From: WJMT01 sp964445575
GTDB lineage: Bacteria; Acidobacteriota; Aminicenantia; Aminicenantales; Aminicenantaceae
DNA: 57,540 bases
Direction of reading: 5' to 3'
Assembly (NCBI GenBank): GCA_964445575.1
Contig: CAYULB010000008.1
Span: 1 to 57,540 of the forward strand
Both the position numbers and the translations under genes were made by a program. Numbering within the stretch: the first letter of the stretch is position 1; every line of letters starts with the position of its first letter. Below the pieces are notes generated by a model. The model saw only the letters and a program-made list of their open reading frames with translations, searched no databases and was not told the origin of the DNA. This document shows, one piece after another, positions 7,466 to 16,884 of this stretch.

Positions 7466-8158
7466 ATGAGATGCAAAAAAGCCAAAAAGCTCATCAGCGA
7501 TTACATTGACGGGGAACTGAATTCTTCCAAGAGTTCTTCTTTAGAAGAACACCTCAAAGAATGTGAAGAATGCCGAAAAACACTGGAGAGTTATGAGACT
7601 ATCACCCAAGCAGCTCAAGAATTCAATGCTGGCTCTCCTTCTCCTTTTGTCTGGACCCGGATCAAACAGGAGCTCAAGACATCAGTCCCTTCTTACGGTG
7701 CATCCGGGAAAGGGAAAAGGATGTGGAGCTGGACTCCCCAGCTCAAATACGCGGTGGGGCTTTTGTCAGTTTTCGTAGTGATTGGAGCTGCTGTCATTGG
7801 TATTTACCGCCTGGGAAATCAAGGCCAAACAAATCATCTTGACCCGCAGGATAAAGTGATTGCCAATCTCAAAGAGGCAGAAAGACACTACAAGCTGGCT
7901 ATAGAATCTATGAGGAAAGCAGTGGACGCGCAGGATAATGGAATGGCCCCTGAAGTGGCTGAGGTTTTCCAAACCAACCTGGAATTGATTGATTCCTCTA
8001 TTGCTGCCTGCCGCGAAGCAGTTCTTAACGACCCTAAGGATATTGAATCTAGAAATATCCTGCTGGCCGCGTATAAAGAGAAGGCTAATTTGCTTTATAA
8101 ACTTTTAACCGTTAAAGAAATTTCTCCCAGAAGAGGAGAATCAGAGACCAAAATATAA
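7466..8158 (+). CDS. Membrane anti-sigma factor with zinc-finger domain
   Basis: The 230-residue protein opens with an anti-sigma zinc-finger (ZAS/zf-HC2) domain bearing HLKECEEC, that is Hx3Cx2C at about residues 29-36. It has one membrane segment at about residues 95-115 (VGLLSVFVVIGAAVIGIY) and a roughly 115-residue helical outer part. The N-terminal domain would hold the ECF sigma factor encoded just upstream, and the outer domain would sense the signal. It has a clear AAAGGAG ribosome binding site and is followed 14 bp later by a DUF4097 protein, the likely target or co-sensor of the same envelope response. Confidence 0.88.
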   Translation: MRCKKAKKLISDYIDGELNSSKSSSLEEHLKECEECRKTLESYETITQAAQEFNAGSPSPFVWTRIKQELKTSVPSYGASGKGKRMWSWTPQLKYAVGLLSVFVVIGAAVIGIYRLGNQGQTNHLDPQDKVIANLKEAERHYKLAIESMRKAVDAQDNGMAPEVAEVFQTNLELIDSSIAACREAVLNDPKDIESRNILLAAYKEKANLLYKLLTVKEISPRRGESETKI

Positions 8159-8172
8159 TTAGGAGGAAAGAT

Positions 8173-9186
8173 ATGATAAAAAAGATTAGTTCGATTTTAG
8201 TCATCCTGGGTGTGTTTTTATTCATGGGGCTATCACCCCAGTATTCACTGGCTGACCAGAAATACAAGCAGGAATTTGAAGACACGGTGGCTCTTTCTAA
8301 AACCGGAACAGTTATGCTCAGGAACATCTCCGGGGATATTGAAATCAAGACCTGGAACAAAGCAGAAGTCTCCATAAAAGCTGTTAAATCCACCGAAGCT
8401 TCTTCAGAAAAGACAGCTCAAGAGAGGTTTGATCTGGTAAAGATAGATGTTTCCAAACGGGGAGACACGCTTTCCATAAAGACAGAATATCCCAAGGATA
8501 ATTCGTTGAGCCGAAAAATCAAGAATTTTTCAGTTGATTTTTGGCTGGTTATTCCCGAACAGGCTGAGGCAGATATCCATTCAGTAAGCGGTGACATCTA
8601 CGCTGAAAAAATCGGCGGAAAGCTTGTAGCCGAGACCGTGAGCGGAGATGTGGATGTCAAGGAAACGGCCAGCTTCACCAGGGCAAAATCTGTGAGCGGT
8701 GATGTGACAGTGTCCCGTTCATCTAACGGCGTAGATTGTGATTCAGTAAGCGGTGACCTGGAGTTAGAGAATATCACAGGGGATGCGGATTTGAAGACTG
8801 TCTCCGGAAACATAACAGTCCGAAACATAAAAGAAGGAGACATTGAAGCGGAGACCATAAGTGGAAAAGTTGAATTGGTGGATGTGAAAGGAGCGGTAAA
8901 AGTCAATGCAGAATCTTTAAGCGGCCGAGTCGAGTATGTCGGAGATATAAACACCAGTGGACGCTACTACATAAAGTCTCACAGCGGGGGGATTTACCTC
9001 CGAATACCCGGAAACTCCGCCTTTGATTTAAAGGCAAAGACTTTCAGTGGAAGCATTAACAGTGACTTTGAGATCACCATTTCAGGAAAAATCAGCAAGA
9101 GAGAGCTTAATGGAAAAGTAAACAATGGAGGTGCTGATATAGAAGTTAAGACCTTCAGCGGAGACATTCATATCCTCAAGCGCTGA
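8173..9186 (+). CDS. Exported DUF4097 beta-strand repeat protein
   Basis: The 337-residue protein begins with a signal peptide (cleavage near YSLADQ). About ten repeats of roughly 18-25 residues follow, each with the core SGD(I/V)x(V/A/I) (SGDIEIKTW, SGDIYAEKI, SGDVDVKET, SGDVTVSRS, SGDLELENI and so on). This is the right-handed beta-helix pattern of DUF4097/DUF4098. Such proteins are often encoded beside ECF sigma/anti-sigma pairs or LiaI/PspC membrane-stress genes. It shares the operon with the sigma and anti-sigma genes and ends at a strong terminator. Function is unknown; an envelope-facing or adhesin-like scaffold is inferred. Confidence 0.85.
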   Translation: MIKKISSILVILGVFLFMGLSPQYSLADQKYKQEFEDTVALSKTGTVMLRNISGDIEIKTWNKAEVSIKAVKSTEASSEKTAQERFDLVKIDVSKRGDTLSIKTEYPKDNSLSRKIKNFSVDFWLVIPEQAEADIHSVSGDIYAEKIGGKLVAETVSGDVDVKETASFTRAKSVSGDVTVSRSSNGVDCDSVSGDLELENITGDADLKTVSGNITVRNIKEGDIEAETISGKVELVDVKGAVKVNAESLSGRVEYVGDINTSGRYYIKSHSGGIYLRIPGNSAFDLKAKTFSGSINSDFEITISGKISKRELNGKVNNGGADIEVKTFSGDIHILKR

Positions 9187-9217
9187 CCACAACACAGATT
9201 CCCAGCGATAGACTCAT

Positions 9218-9256
9218 GGTTCAGGGCAGTTACCTGCTGCCCTGAGCCTTTTTTTT
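9218..9256 (+). terminator. Intrinsic terminator of the ECF operon
   Basis: A 12-bp hairpin has arms GGTTCAGGGCAG (9218-9229) and CTGCCCTGAGCC (9237-9248), with one G-T pair and a 7-nt loop. It is followed directly by eight T residues (9249-9256), 32 bp after the DUF4097 stop. The opposite strand has no T-run, so it terminates rightward transcripts only. Confidence 0.9.
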
Positions 9257-9270
9257 ATGAATAGTTCAGG

Positions 9271-10809
9271 TTATTTTTCTTCCATGATAATAGCGGCATA
9301 GGTTTCGATTCCAGTCCACAGGTTCCCGATTCTCAGGTTCTCGTCCGGCTGATGCTGGTTGTTGTCATGATTGGCAATGGGGACTCCTATTATAGGAACG
9401 TTCAGAGTCTCATGGAATAGATAGATGGGAAGAGAGCCCCCTAAAGAAGGAAGAAGCACCGGAGTTTGTTCGCTGTGTTTGGTGACTGCCTGGATGACCT
9501 TCTCAATAAGAGGAGAGTCCATGGGAGTTTTATAAGCTTTATAGCCTTCCTCAGACTTTAAAACTTTGGCGATTTTGTCATACTTTATCCGCGTCTGAAC
9601 ATCCGGGTCTCTGGACACCACATGATATCCCTGTTCTTTGATATGGTTAATGACTTTTTGTCTCATGTCATCCGGTTCATTACCTTTGACCATCCGGATG
9701 TCTATGGCTGCTGTGGCATAAGGGGGGATAATGGTCCGGGCCTGGTTTCCCACCCAGCCGCTTTGAATTCCGTTCACATTAATAGCCGGGTACTGAATGG
9801 CTTCCAGCAGACTGTCCCAATTTTGTTCGGGTTTGGAGAAGCCGTATATTTCCTTTATTTCTTTTTCATAGGGGGGAATTGATTTCAGGGCTTTTTTTTC
9901 TGTTTTGGTTAAAGGAGTCATGGTGTCATAAAAACCTTTGATTTTCACCCGACCGTTGGTGTCTCGCATAGAAGCCAGGAGATAAGCTAATCTGACTGCT
10001 GGATTGGGAGCCCAGTTTCCATAATGACCGCTGTGCACACTGGTGTTGGGGCCGTACACTGTGATTTCCATGCTGGTGATTCCCCTAGCTCCAAAAAACA
10101 GAGTGGGGTCTCCTGAATAATAGGCAGGCCCGTCGCACATAAAAAGCACATCGCATTTCAGAAGTTCTCCGTGTTTTTTGAGAAAGGGTTCCAGATTGGT
10201 GGAGCCAGCTTCTTCCTCACCTTCGAAGATGAATTTCAGATTTTTCAAAGGAATGCCCGCTTCAGTGAGGGCATCCACAGCAGTTAAGAGTCCGATGATA
10301 GGGGCCCGGTCATCACTGGAGCCCCGGGCATAGATTCTCCAGTCTTGGTGGATTTTTTTACCTGGCGCCGGGAACGGGATAGGGCGAGGTTCCTGGGTTC
10401 CAACTTTTAGTTTTCCCGGCCTTAGAGCCGGTTCAAAAGGAGGGGTATCTGTCCATTTTTCAGGATCCACGGGCTGCCCGTCGTAGTGAACATAAAACAG
10501 GTAGGTTTGGGTGGCCCGGGGATTGTTCAGTTCGCCGTAGACAATGGGATTCCCTTGGGTTTCCATTATCTGAGTCTTGATTCCCCTTTTTTCCATCATG
10601 GATTTGATAAACTGGGCGTTTTTCCGGATGTTTTCTCTGTCAGAAGAGACATTAGGGATGGAGAGAAGGGTCATGAATTCTTTGAGTATCTGATGTTCAT
10701 GATTCTCACGGTGCTGCCGGACTTTTTTTATGGAAGAAGAGGCCCCGGAAGTTACGGCTGCCCCAAAGATAAAGGCCGCTATAAGAAAAAGATTACATAT
10801 GATTTTCAT
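9271..10809 (-). CDS. Exported M20 family dipeptidase
   Basis: This 512-residue protein has a signal peptide (cleavage near TSGASS) and the M20 metallopeptidase layout. Metal-site residues are seen in YVHYDGQPVD (about residue 105), GSSDDRAP (the bridging aspartate, about residue 162), and FEGEEEAGS (the catalytic glutamate, about residue 194). The lid domain follows (GPNTSVHSGHYG). It resembles the carnosinase/CNDP-like group that splits dipeptides. Being exported, it probably works in the periplasm on small peptides, like several other peptidases in this window. It has a textbook AAGGAGG site 6 bp before the ATG and appears monocistronic. Confidence 0.9.
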   Translation of the reverse strand: MKIICNLFLIAAFIFGAAVTSGASSSIKKVRQHRENHEHQILKEFMTLLSIPNVSSDRENIRKNAQFIKSMMEKRGIKTQIMETQGNPIVYGELNNPRATQTYLFYVHYDGQPVDPEKWTDTPPFEPALRPGKLKVGTQEPRPIPFPAPGKKIHQDWRIYARGSSDDRAPIIGLLTAVDALTEAGIPLKNLKFIFEGEEEAGSTNLEPFLKKHGELLKCDVLFMCDGPAYYSGDPTLFFGARGITSMEITVYGPNTSVHSGHYGNWAPNPAVRLAYLLASMRDTNGRVKIKGFYDTMTPLTKTEKKALKSIPPYEKEIKEIYGFSKPEQNWDSLLEAIQYPAINVNGIQSGWVGNQARTIIPPYATAAIDIRMVKGNEPDDMRQKVINHIKEQGYHVVSRDPDVQTRIKYDKIAKVLKSEEGYKAYKTPMDSPLIEKVIQAVTKHSEQTPVLLPSLGGSLPIYLFHETLNVPIIGVPIANHDNNQHQPDENLRIGNLWTGIETYAAIIMEEK

Positions 10810-10895
10810 GATTGTCCTCCTTTTTTATCTATTTCATTTTATTTGAATATAAATTATTTAACAACTGTTTAAGGCAAGTATGTCAAAAACTATTC

Positions 10896-10990
10896 AGAGG
10901 GGAAAGGGCAAGGGATGAGGCGTCCACTATGAGGGCTGAGCGGGCATGGTTCCTTTCAGAGGCCTGGAGCTCGCCGGAGCCATTAATCGG
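10896..10990. repeat. Dispersed repeat family 2, short copy
   Basis: This intergenic sequence aligns with 42575-42665. Shared pieces include GGCAAGGGAT-like and AGGGCTGAGCGGGCA blocks followed by GGTTCCT and AGAGG, in the same order and spacing. It is GC-richer than its surroundings and does not encode a plausible protein. It looks like a small mobile-element relic or a palindromic repeat. Confidence 0.6.
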
Positions 10991-11074
10991 CTGAGGACTT
11001 TAGCTGTTGTTCAAGAAGAGAGATAATTAACCTGACCCATTCACAAAAGAGTCAAGTGAATCAAAAGATTTATT

Positions 11075-11103
11075 TTGTATTTTTAATAATATTCTTTTAT
11101 AAT
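11075..11103 (+). promoter_or_regulatory. Sigma-70-type promoter
   Basis: TTGTAT (11075-11080), a 17-bp spacer and TATAAT (11098-11103) lie 57 bp before the small barrel gene at 11160. The -10 is perfect and the -35 matches four of six positions. Confidence 0.55.
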
Positions 11104-11159
11104 GCCTAAATCATTTAATCTTATTGAAAGATATGAAAATTAAAATAAGGGGCATTTGA

Positions 11160-11669
11160 ATGAAAAAGAAGATAGGGATTTTTGTCTCCGTGATATTTGT
11201 TTTATTATTGTCTTCTGCACAGATGTGGAGTCTGCCTCCTATTCATTTCTCCATAACCACTGATATTCTTGAGCTCCTGGATGAAGATTATCAGTTAGAA
11301 GTGATGTATTACACTTCCTCTAGATCCGCATTTTCGGTCAGATTGGGGTATTACAGGACTATCGAAGACCCGCCAAATGAAGAAGGCCTTAAGGAATACG
11401 CTGAGGGAAACAGACATTGGGAACTAGGAGGAAGGTGGAGGCTTTTTCTTATGGACAGAGCCCCGAATCTCCTTTTTGTGGGAGCTGGATTTGATAACAG
11501 GCCTCAGGATAACACCATCACTCCTCTTGGAGAAGTGGGATTTAATTTGGCCTTAAAGCCGGTTATAGTGAGTCTTCTGGTGTTCGGCGGTTACGAAATC
11601 CATGTTTATGGTTCAGGTGAGGACCGGTTTGTCAAGGGGATCGAATTAAGAGCCGGAGTCGGATTTTAG
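11160..11669 (+). CDS. Small outer-membrane beta-barrel-like protein, unknown
   Basis: The 169-residue protein has a signal peptide (cleavage near QMWSLP). Alternating strands such as QLEVMYYTSS, FSVRLGYYRT and HWELGGRWRLFLM follow, and the last strand ends in phenylalanine (GIELRAGVGF), the usual signal for barrel insertion by BamA. The size suits an eight-stranded barrel. I do not recognise a specific family. It is monocistronic, with its own promoter, a GGGG-type ribosome binding site, and a convergent gene starting 2 bp after its stop. Confidence 0.6.
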   Translation: MKKKIGIFVSVIFVLLLSSAQMWSLPPIHFSITTDILELLDEDYQLEVMYYTSSRSAFSVRLGYYRTIEDPPNEEGLKEYAEGNRHWELGGRWRLFLMDRAPNLLFVGAGFDNRPQDNTITPLGEVGFNLALKPVIVSLLVFGGYEIHVYGSGEDRFVKGIELRAGVGF

Positions 11670-11671
11670 GT

Positions 11672-13432
11672 TCAGTATCTCCAGCTTTTCAAATCAGCTC
11701 CTTCAGGCGCTGTTTCAAGTATTCTTTGAACAATTCTGGGTATGAACATTTGGTTGTATCTAAGCCTTGAAATGGCATTGGGTCTTGCATGATCTCCGTT
11801 CCAGCAGTGTTCGGCTCTGTCTCCATAGTCAATTTCTCCTTCATAGTATGGATTTTCAGTGTTTTCCAGGAATTCTTCCATAAGATAGACCGCATTGTTT
11901 AAATAATAATTGTCCATGTCCCCGCAGTAGATGTGAATCTTTCCTCTGAGTTTGGGGCCCAGAGTTTCCCAATCTCTTTCCAGGATGTACCGAAGGTCAT
12001 AATTCTCGCGCCAGTATTCAGCCACTTCATGATTGATATCTCCGGTCATCTTATCCCAAATAGGCTTGGGGTATCCATCTTCTCCCACTGGTGAATAAAC
12101 AGCCTGCCATATATCCCACTGCTGGCCTGAGCGTGAGTGAGTTCCCAACACAAATTCTCTGTGGTTCATCTCTTCAAGGGTGCAGCTTATGTGACCGAGA
12201 TAATCTCTCCTCCCTGGTCTGGGTGTTTTTTTCCACTGGCTGTCCAGATAATAAGCATTTTTATGTTCATAAATATTGACCACAGTATAAGCCCGGAAGT
12301 CAATGGGATCTGGGCAGGCTGCATAGCATCCATTGTACTCATCAGGGTAAAAGACCTGAGCGGCGAGAGCTTCCCACCCTCCTGTGGAACCTCCGTATAA
12401 GAATCGGGCCCATCCTTTGCCGATTCCTCTGAATTTTTCTTCGATAAAAGGGATCAGTTCATAGGTGATGGCATCTCCGTAAGGGCCGAGGTTGGCAGAG
12501 TTGACCGCATAAGAGTCATCATAATAAGGATTGGGGTGCTGGATTTCGATAACAAGAACCCGCGGAAAGTCAGGCCCTGTCCACTCCTTATAAAACTTAT
12601 AAGCGTATTCCTGCTGGATAAGATTGTAACCTTCGAGATCAAATCGTTCGCTGTATTCGGGCTCTAAATCCTTATCTGGAGGTTTTTCTCTGAATCCGCT
12701 GAAAGTGTAAGGAAAATGTCCATGAAATATAACCAGGGGATATTTGGCATCAGGATGATCATCAAATCCTTCCGGTAAAAGCACATGAGCTCCCAAATGC
12801 ATGGGCCGGCCCCAAAATTCAGTTAACAGTTTGCTTTGTATCTTAACGTGTTTGATGTATTTTGTTTCGGGAGGGTCAGGAATGGGAGGAATTTTATTAT
12901 CCAACTTTATTTTGATCTGCTCATTTTTGGCTGGATCAATATTAATTTTTGTTGGTGTGCTGTAGAGATTTCCAGGTGATTGATTCCATCTCTGGCCCTC
13001 ACCCCTGTCCATGGGAAGCTTGACTGTGTGACCATCAGAGCGGTTGAATGTTTCATATCTGTGGAGAAGAGCCTGCACAAAATATTCACCCTTTGGAATA
13101 TCAGCGATGCTTTTTAAAGGGTATCCGAAAACATCGGAATCAATCACAGCTTCTTCTTCAGGCTGGAGGTTTTCTGTGTTTATTCCAAAAATAAGTTGAG
13201 TGTCTGGACCATCTGATATTTGAAAACGGGGTTCTGTGCTTTCATTGTCGGATATCATCAATAACACCCTTCCGTCTAGGGGTTCCTTAGAAAGTTCTTC
13301 TGGAAATGAGATTTGAAAGGCAACATTTGACTTTTGGTTTGAATCCTGTGTTTGACAGCTTATCAAAGCCAAAACAATCATGATTGATAAAAAAGCCAGA
13401 GGTGCGAGATTTTTTAAATGTCTTTTTTTCAT
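11672..13432 (-). CDS. Lipoprotein esterase (putative-esterase / feruloyl-esterase-like)
   Basis: The protein begins with a lipoprotein signal ending in ALISC, followed by a beta-rich N-terminal domain (about residues 30-190). An alpha/beta-hydrolase of the esterase-D type comes next: a strand YPLVIFHGHFPY, then the nucleophile elbow LYGGSTGGWEA (serine at about residue 337), and late acidic and histidine residues around DRAEHCWNGDH. Such enzymes split ester bonds on carbohydrates or lipids; the substrate here is unknown. The frame is open 24 bp further upstream, but the ATG at 13432 has an AAGGAGA site at correct spacing. It converges with the small barrel gene. Confidence 0.82.
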   Translation of the reverse strand: MKKRHLKNLAPLAFLSIMIVLALISCQTQDSNQKSNVAFQISFPEELSKEPLDGRVLLMISDNESTEPRFQISDGPDTQLIFGINTENLQPEEEAVIDSDVFGYPLKSIADIPKGEYFVQALLHRYETFNRSDGHTVKLPMDRGEGQRWNQSPGNLYSTPTKINIDPAKNEQIKIKLDNKIPPIPDPPETKYIKHVKIQSKLLTEFWGRPMHLGAHVLLPEGFDDHPDAKYPLVIFHGHFPYTFSGFREKPPDKDLEPEYSERFDLEGYNLIQQEYAYKFYKEWTGPDFPRVLVIEIQHPNPYYDDSYAVNSANLGPYGDAITYELIPFIEEKFRGIGKGWARFLYGGSTGGWEALAAQVFYPDEYNGCYAACPDPIDFRAYTVVNIYEHKNAYYLDSQWKKTPRPGRRDYLGHISCTLEEMNHREFVLGTHSRSGQQWDIWQAVYSPVGEDGYPKPIWDKMTGDINHEVAEYWRENYDLRYILERDWETLGPKLRGKIHIYCGDMDNYYLNNAVYLMEEFLENTENPYYEGEIDYGDRAEHCWNGDHARPNAISRLRYNQMFIPRIVQRILETAPEGADLKSWRY

Positions 13433-13603
13433 AAATGTTCTCTCCTTATCAAACAATTATTGTTGTTGTGTCATCAATTTAATTTAAAGTGCATTAATTT
13501 TCAAACATTATATAAGATAAAAATGAAAAGCACATTTGTGGATAAATATCCAATCATCCAAGAACTGGGAAAGTGCGGAATGAAGGCTGTGTAACTAATG
13601 TTT

Positions 13604-14380
13604 TTATTTTTGGATGTTTTCTCTCAGACGTTGAAAAAAAGCTTGTGCTTCCTCAAAATCTTTGTCCTTAATGATATGCTTTAAAAATTCCAAGCGCTGT
13701 GTGACCTTTTCCAGTTGGGGGAGAGAATAGGGGCTAAACAAAATCTCAGCAAGAAGATAATCGTCTTCAGCTAACAGCCCATTGGCGATTTCAAGGTGCT
13801 TTTTAAATGTGGTGCCGGGGACAGCTGAGGTATCCATGTGAGCGGCAAAGACCAAAGTGGAAGCAAAGGGAAATGCCAGAGAATAAGCGATAATTTGGTC
13901 ATGTTTTTCAAAAGAGTATTCAAAAATATTCATTCCATAGGATTTGAAAAATTCTTTAAAAAACAAGATTCCTTTGGGATCTGATTCCTTGATGATGATT
14001 ACATTCTCTTCTTCGAGCTTTTCCACATTAGCAAAGGTGGGACCAAACATGGGATGGGTGGATACGAAGCGGAATCCACATCGATTATAAAATCGAGGAA
14101 TATTTCCCTTGACTGAAGCCGTGTCTGCAAGAATACAAGAATCAGGCAAAAAAGGAATAGCTGTTTCAAAGGCCTGGATGGTGTTCTGGATACTTACAGC
14201 ATTGATAAGAATTTCAGGTTGAAATTCTTTTATTTCTGATATGTCTTTGAATACAGTCAGATGCTTCTTTGACTGGGTTTTTTGGCTTGCTTTATCATAG
14301 ATTCCTATGGCATGAATTTTCTTGAGGTTTTCAGCCAACCAGCTCCCCATATGACCAGCGCCTAAAATAGCAATATTCAT
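13604..14380 (-). CDS. tyrA: Prephenate dehydrogenase-like enzyme
   Basis: The 258-residue protein opens with a nucleotide-binding fold (MNIAILGAGHMGSWLAENL) and continues with the TyrA pattern: LINAVSIQNT, DTASVKGNIPRF, and FVSTHPMFGPT with the catalytic histidine. It would oxidise prephenate (or arogenate) to the tyrosine precursor, in the cytoplasm. It lacks an ACT domain and any fused chorismate mutase, so it probably has no built-in feedback site. The start is fixed by an AAGGAGG site; the frame runs further up only as overlap with the mutase gene. Its ATG overlaps the stop of aroQ (ATGA). It is the last gene of the aro operon. Confidence 0.88.
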   Translation of the reverse strand: MNIAILGAGHMGSWLAENLKKIHAIGIYDKASQKTQSKKHLTVFKDISEIKEFQPEILINAVSIQNTIQAFETAIPFLPDSCILADTASVKGNIPRFYNRCGFRFVSTHPMFGPTFANVEKLEEENVIIIKESDPKGILFFKEFFKSYGMNIFEYSFEKHDQIIAYSLAFPFASTLVFAAHMDTSAVPGTTFKKHLEIANGLLAEDDYLLAEILFSPYSLPQLEKVTQRLEFLKHIIKDKDFEEAQAFFQRLRENIQK

Positions 14381-14646
14381 GATTCCTCCTTCTGGTTCAT
14401 TTTTTGGATTCTGCGGCTTTCGTGGATGATTTTCTTGAAAATCTTTTTTGCAAATTTTTCCCGCATGCAATCAAAGCCTTTTGTCTCTTTCTTTATTTGG
14501 CCCATAACTTGAGTCTCTCTTTCTAAATCCTTAATTTTAGATTTAAATTTTTTGGCCTGTATAGAAAGAGAAAATCTCTGATTCAATTTTTCTAAAATTT
14601 GTTTATCGATGATGTTAATTTGCCTTCTGATATCCTCAAGATTCAT
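14377..14646 (-). CDS. aroQ: Chorismate mutase, AroQ class
   Basis: This 89-residue, all-helical protein has the pattern of monofunctional AroQ mutases: IRRQINIIDKQILEKLNQR, followed by AKKFKSK with the substrate-binding lysine, and a final FKKIIHESRRIQ helix. It converts chorismate to prephenate, feeding the adjacent tyrA product. Stand-alone mutases of this length are common. It overlaps aroC by 11 bp and tyrA by 4 bp, so it is translated in a coupled way. Confidence 0.88.
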   Translation of the reverse strand: MNLEDIRRQINIIDKQILEKLNQRFSLSIQAKKFKSKIKDLERETQVMGQIKKETKGFDCMREKFAKKIFKKIIHESRRIQKMNQKEES

Positions 14647-15640
14647 TTTTTCTCCATATTCTTTGGATTTTTTGGGCTTGAAGCATTAAGTCAGCTAAAA
14701 CAATGGCTGTGGATGCTTCGATGATAACAGGTATTCTTAAGGCAATACATGTATCGTGTCGACCCTTAATAGTCAGAGTTTCCTGGTTGCCTGTCCGAAT
14801 ATTTACTGTGGTTTGTGGTTTGGGAATGCTCGGAGTAGGCCTGACTGCCGCCCGATAAACAAGTTCATTGCCATTTGTTATCCCGCCGTTTATTCCCCCT
14901 GAATGGTTGGAAGCTGTTTTTCCTTGTTTGTTCATGAAGTTATCATTACATTCACTTCCCCTCATTTTACTGCAGGCGAATCCGCTACCAAACTCTATTC
15001 CTTTTATCCCAGGGACAGAAAAAACAATATGGCTGACAAGAGATTCAACAGAGTCGAAAAAAGGCTCTCCTAATCCTGGGAAAAGATTGTTAACTCGGCA
15101 TTCAACCAAGCCTCCTATAGAATCATTTTCTTGGGAAACTTTTTTGATAGTTTTGGAAATATTTTTGCATCCCCCGACTTCTAATAGCTTAGCTGTGACC
15201 TTAATGGGGTGAATCATTTTTTTAGCGATCACGCCAGCTGCGACCAGCCCAACTGTCATCCGACCAGAGAATTGTCCTCCACCCCTGAAATCATTGAATC
15301 CACCGTATTTTTGGTAAGCCACCCAATCCGCGTGTCCGGGCCGGGGAAGCTCTCTAAAAGATTCATAGTCTTTGGAATGAGCTCTTTTGTTTCGAAAAGA
15401 AATTAAAATAGGAGTTCCAGTTGCTTTGCCATCCAAAATTCCAGTCATAAAAAAAGGCTTATCTGATTCCAGACGTTGGGTAGTACCAAAAGCACTGGGT
15501 TTCCTTTTTTCTAAGTCTAATACAAAGTCATTTGAATTTAGGGGAAGGCCTGCAGGAACTCCATCCACCACAACTCCCACATAACTTCCATGGGATTCCC
15601 CGAATATGTTTATGTGGAAACATTTTCCAAAAGAATTCAT
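14636..15640 (-). CDS. aroC: Chorismate synthase
   Basis: The 334-residue protein shows the signature blocks of AroC: GESHGSYVGVVVDG at the N-terminus, RPGHADWVAYQKYGG, DFRGGGQFSGRMT, and the C-terminal RPTPSIPKPQTTV and GRHDTCIALR. It needs reduced FMN and turns EPSP into chorismate. It is slightly shorter than most family members (about 350-390 residues) but keeps all conserved blocks, so it is likely active. It overlaps the upstream aroA by 4 bp and the downstream aroQ by 11 bp. Confidence 0.95.
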   Translation of the reverse strand: MNSFGKCFHINIFGESHGSYVGVVVDGVPAGLPLNSNDFVLDLEKRKPSAFGTTQRLESDKPFFMTGILDGKATGTPILISFRNKRAHSKDYESFRELPRPGHADWVAYQKYGGFNDFRGGGQFSGRMTVGLVAAGVIAKKMIHPIKVTAKLLEVGGCKNISKTIKKVSQENDSIGGLVECRVNNLFPGLGEPFFDSVESLVSHIVFSVPGIKGIEFGSGFACSKMRGSECNDNFMNKQGKTASNHSGGINGGITNGNELVYRAAVRPTPSIPKPQTTVNIRTGNQETLTIKGRHDTCIALRIPVIIEASTAIVLADLMLQAQKIQRIWRKNES

Positions 15641-16884
15641 CTTATATTCCCTCCTATGGATATTAAATCTTTAAAAAAATTGGGATAGGATTTTGCTACG
15701 CATTCCCATTTGTGGATGTGGACACTTTTCCTTGCTTTCAAACCTGCTACCGCTTCTGCCATAGCAATTCTGTGGTCATTGTGGGAGAACACATTCCCTC
15801 CTTTAAGATCTCCTCCTCTTATGAGTAATTTATTATTATCAAGACAAATATCAGCACCCATTTTTCGGAATTCAGAAACAAGAGAAAGAGCCCGGTTGCT
15901 CTCTTTGTGCTTTAACCGATTGGCTCCTGTTATCTTGCTGAGTCCTGGAGCAAAGCAGGCAAGCACTGTGAGAGCGGGTATTAAATCAGGACAGTGAATG
16001 GCATTGAATACAAATGAATTGAGCTTATTTTGAGAAACAGTGACTTTATTGTCTGCTGTTTGAATATTTGCTCCTGCTTTATGGAGTGCTTTGAGGATTT
16101 GCTTGTCGGCTTGGGCAGATTTCATGTTTAACCCGGTTACTGTGACCTTGCCTGATATAGCTCCTGCTGCAAGAAGGAAAGAGGCTCCGGACCAATCCCC
16201 TTCAACTGGGTAAACAGTTCTGGAATATTTCTGGTTTCCGGGAATCGGGAATTTGCTTAGGGCTTTGTCTTTTTCTACTTTAATCCCGAAGTCATGGAGC
16301 AGTTCCAGTGTCATCAGTATGTAGGGTTTGCTATTCAGATTCTGGACTCTAATCTCAGAATTTCCTTTACAAAGGGGAAGTGCCATCAATAGTCCAGAAA
16401 GAAACTGAGAAGTCAAGGAACCATCAATGCTTATTTTTCCAAAGCCCAGCGGTCCTTTTACCTTTAGAGGAGGGAATCCATTTTGAGCCATACACTGTGC
16501 GCCTAAGGATTCCAAAGGGTATTCCATCATATCCATGGGTCTATTTGATAAAGATCCTTTTCCTTTCAGAGTTAATTTTTTTCTTAATAAACAAGCGATG
16601 GGAGTAAACAAGCGCATGCATAAGCCAGATTCTCCACAATGTAACGAACTCTTTCTTGGATTGATTCCGCCTTTGACTTTAATTCCTTGAGGAATAAGTT
16701 GGATTGTTGCTCCCAAGTCTTGAATGATTTGGAATGCGGTTTGAGCATCTTGGCACTGTGAGGGGGAAAGAATCTGTGTTTTTCCTGGAGACAGAAGAGC
16801 TGCGGCTGCAGCTCGGATGGTCATGCTTTTTGAAGGAGGCGCCTTAATCGACCCGTTGATTAGGGATGGTTTGATAGATTTCAT
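15637..16884 (-). CDS. aroA: EPSP synthase (3-phosphoshikimate 1-carboxyvinyltransferase)
   Basis: The 415-residue enzyme carries the N-terminal IKAPPSKSMTIRA block with the phosphate-binding lysine, HCGESGLCMRLF, SNRPMDMM, SQFLSGLLMALP and the late NDHRIAMAEAVAG motif. It transfers enolpyruvate from PEP to shikimate-3-phosphate. The residues in the early loop (CGESGLCMR) are of the general microbial type. The start at 16884 is needed to include the conserved N-terminal block, and this gives a 41-bp overlap with aroE/K, the longest overlap in the operon. Confidence 0.95.
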   Translation of the reverse strand: MKSIKPSLINGSIKAPPSKSMTIRAAAAALLSPGKTQILSPSQCQDAQTAFQIIQDLGATIQLIPQGIKVKGGINPRKSSLHCGESGLCMRLFTPIACLLRKKLTLKGKGSLSNRPMDMMEYPLESLGAQCMAQNGFPPLKVKGPLGFGKISIDGSLTSQFLSGLLMALPLCKGNSEIRVQNLNSKPYILMTLELLHDFGIKVEKDKALSKFPIPGNQKYSRTVYPVEGDWSGASFLLAAGAISGKVTVTGLNMKSAQADKQILKALHKAGANIQTADNKVTVSQNKLNSFVFNAIHCPDLIPALTVLACFAPGLSKITGANRLKHKESNRALSLVSEFRKMGADICLDNNKLLIRGGDLKGGNVFSHNDHRIAMAEAVAGLKARKSVHIHKWECVAKSYPNFFKDLISIGGNIR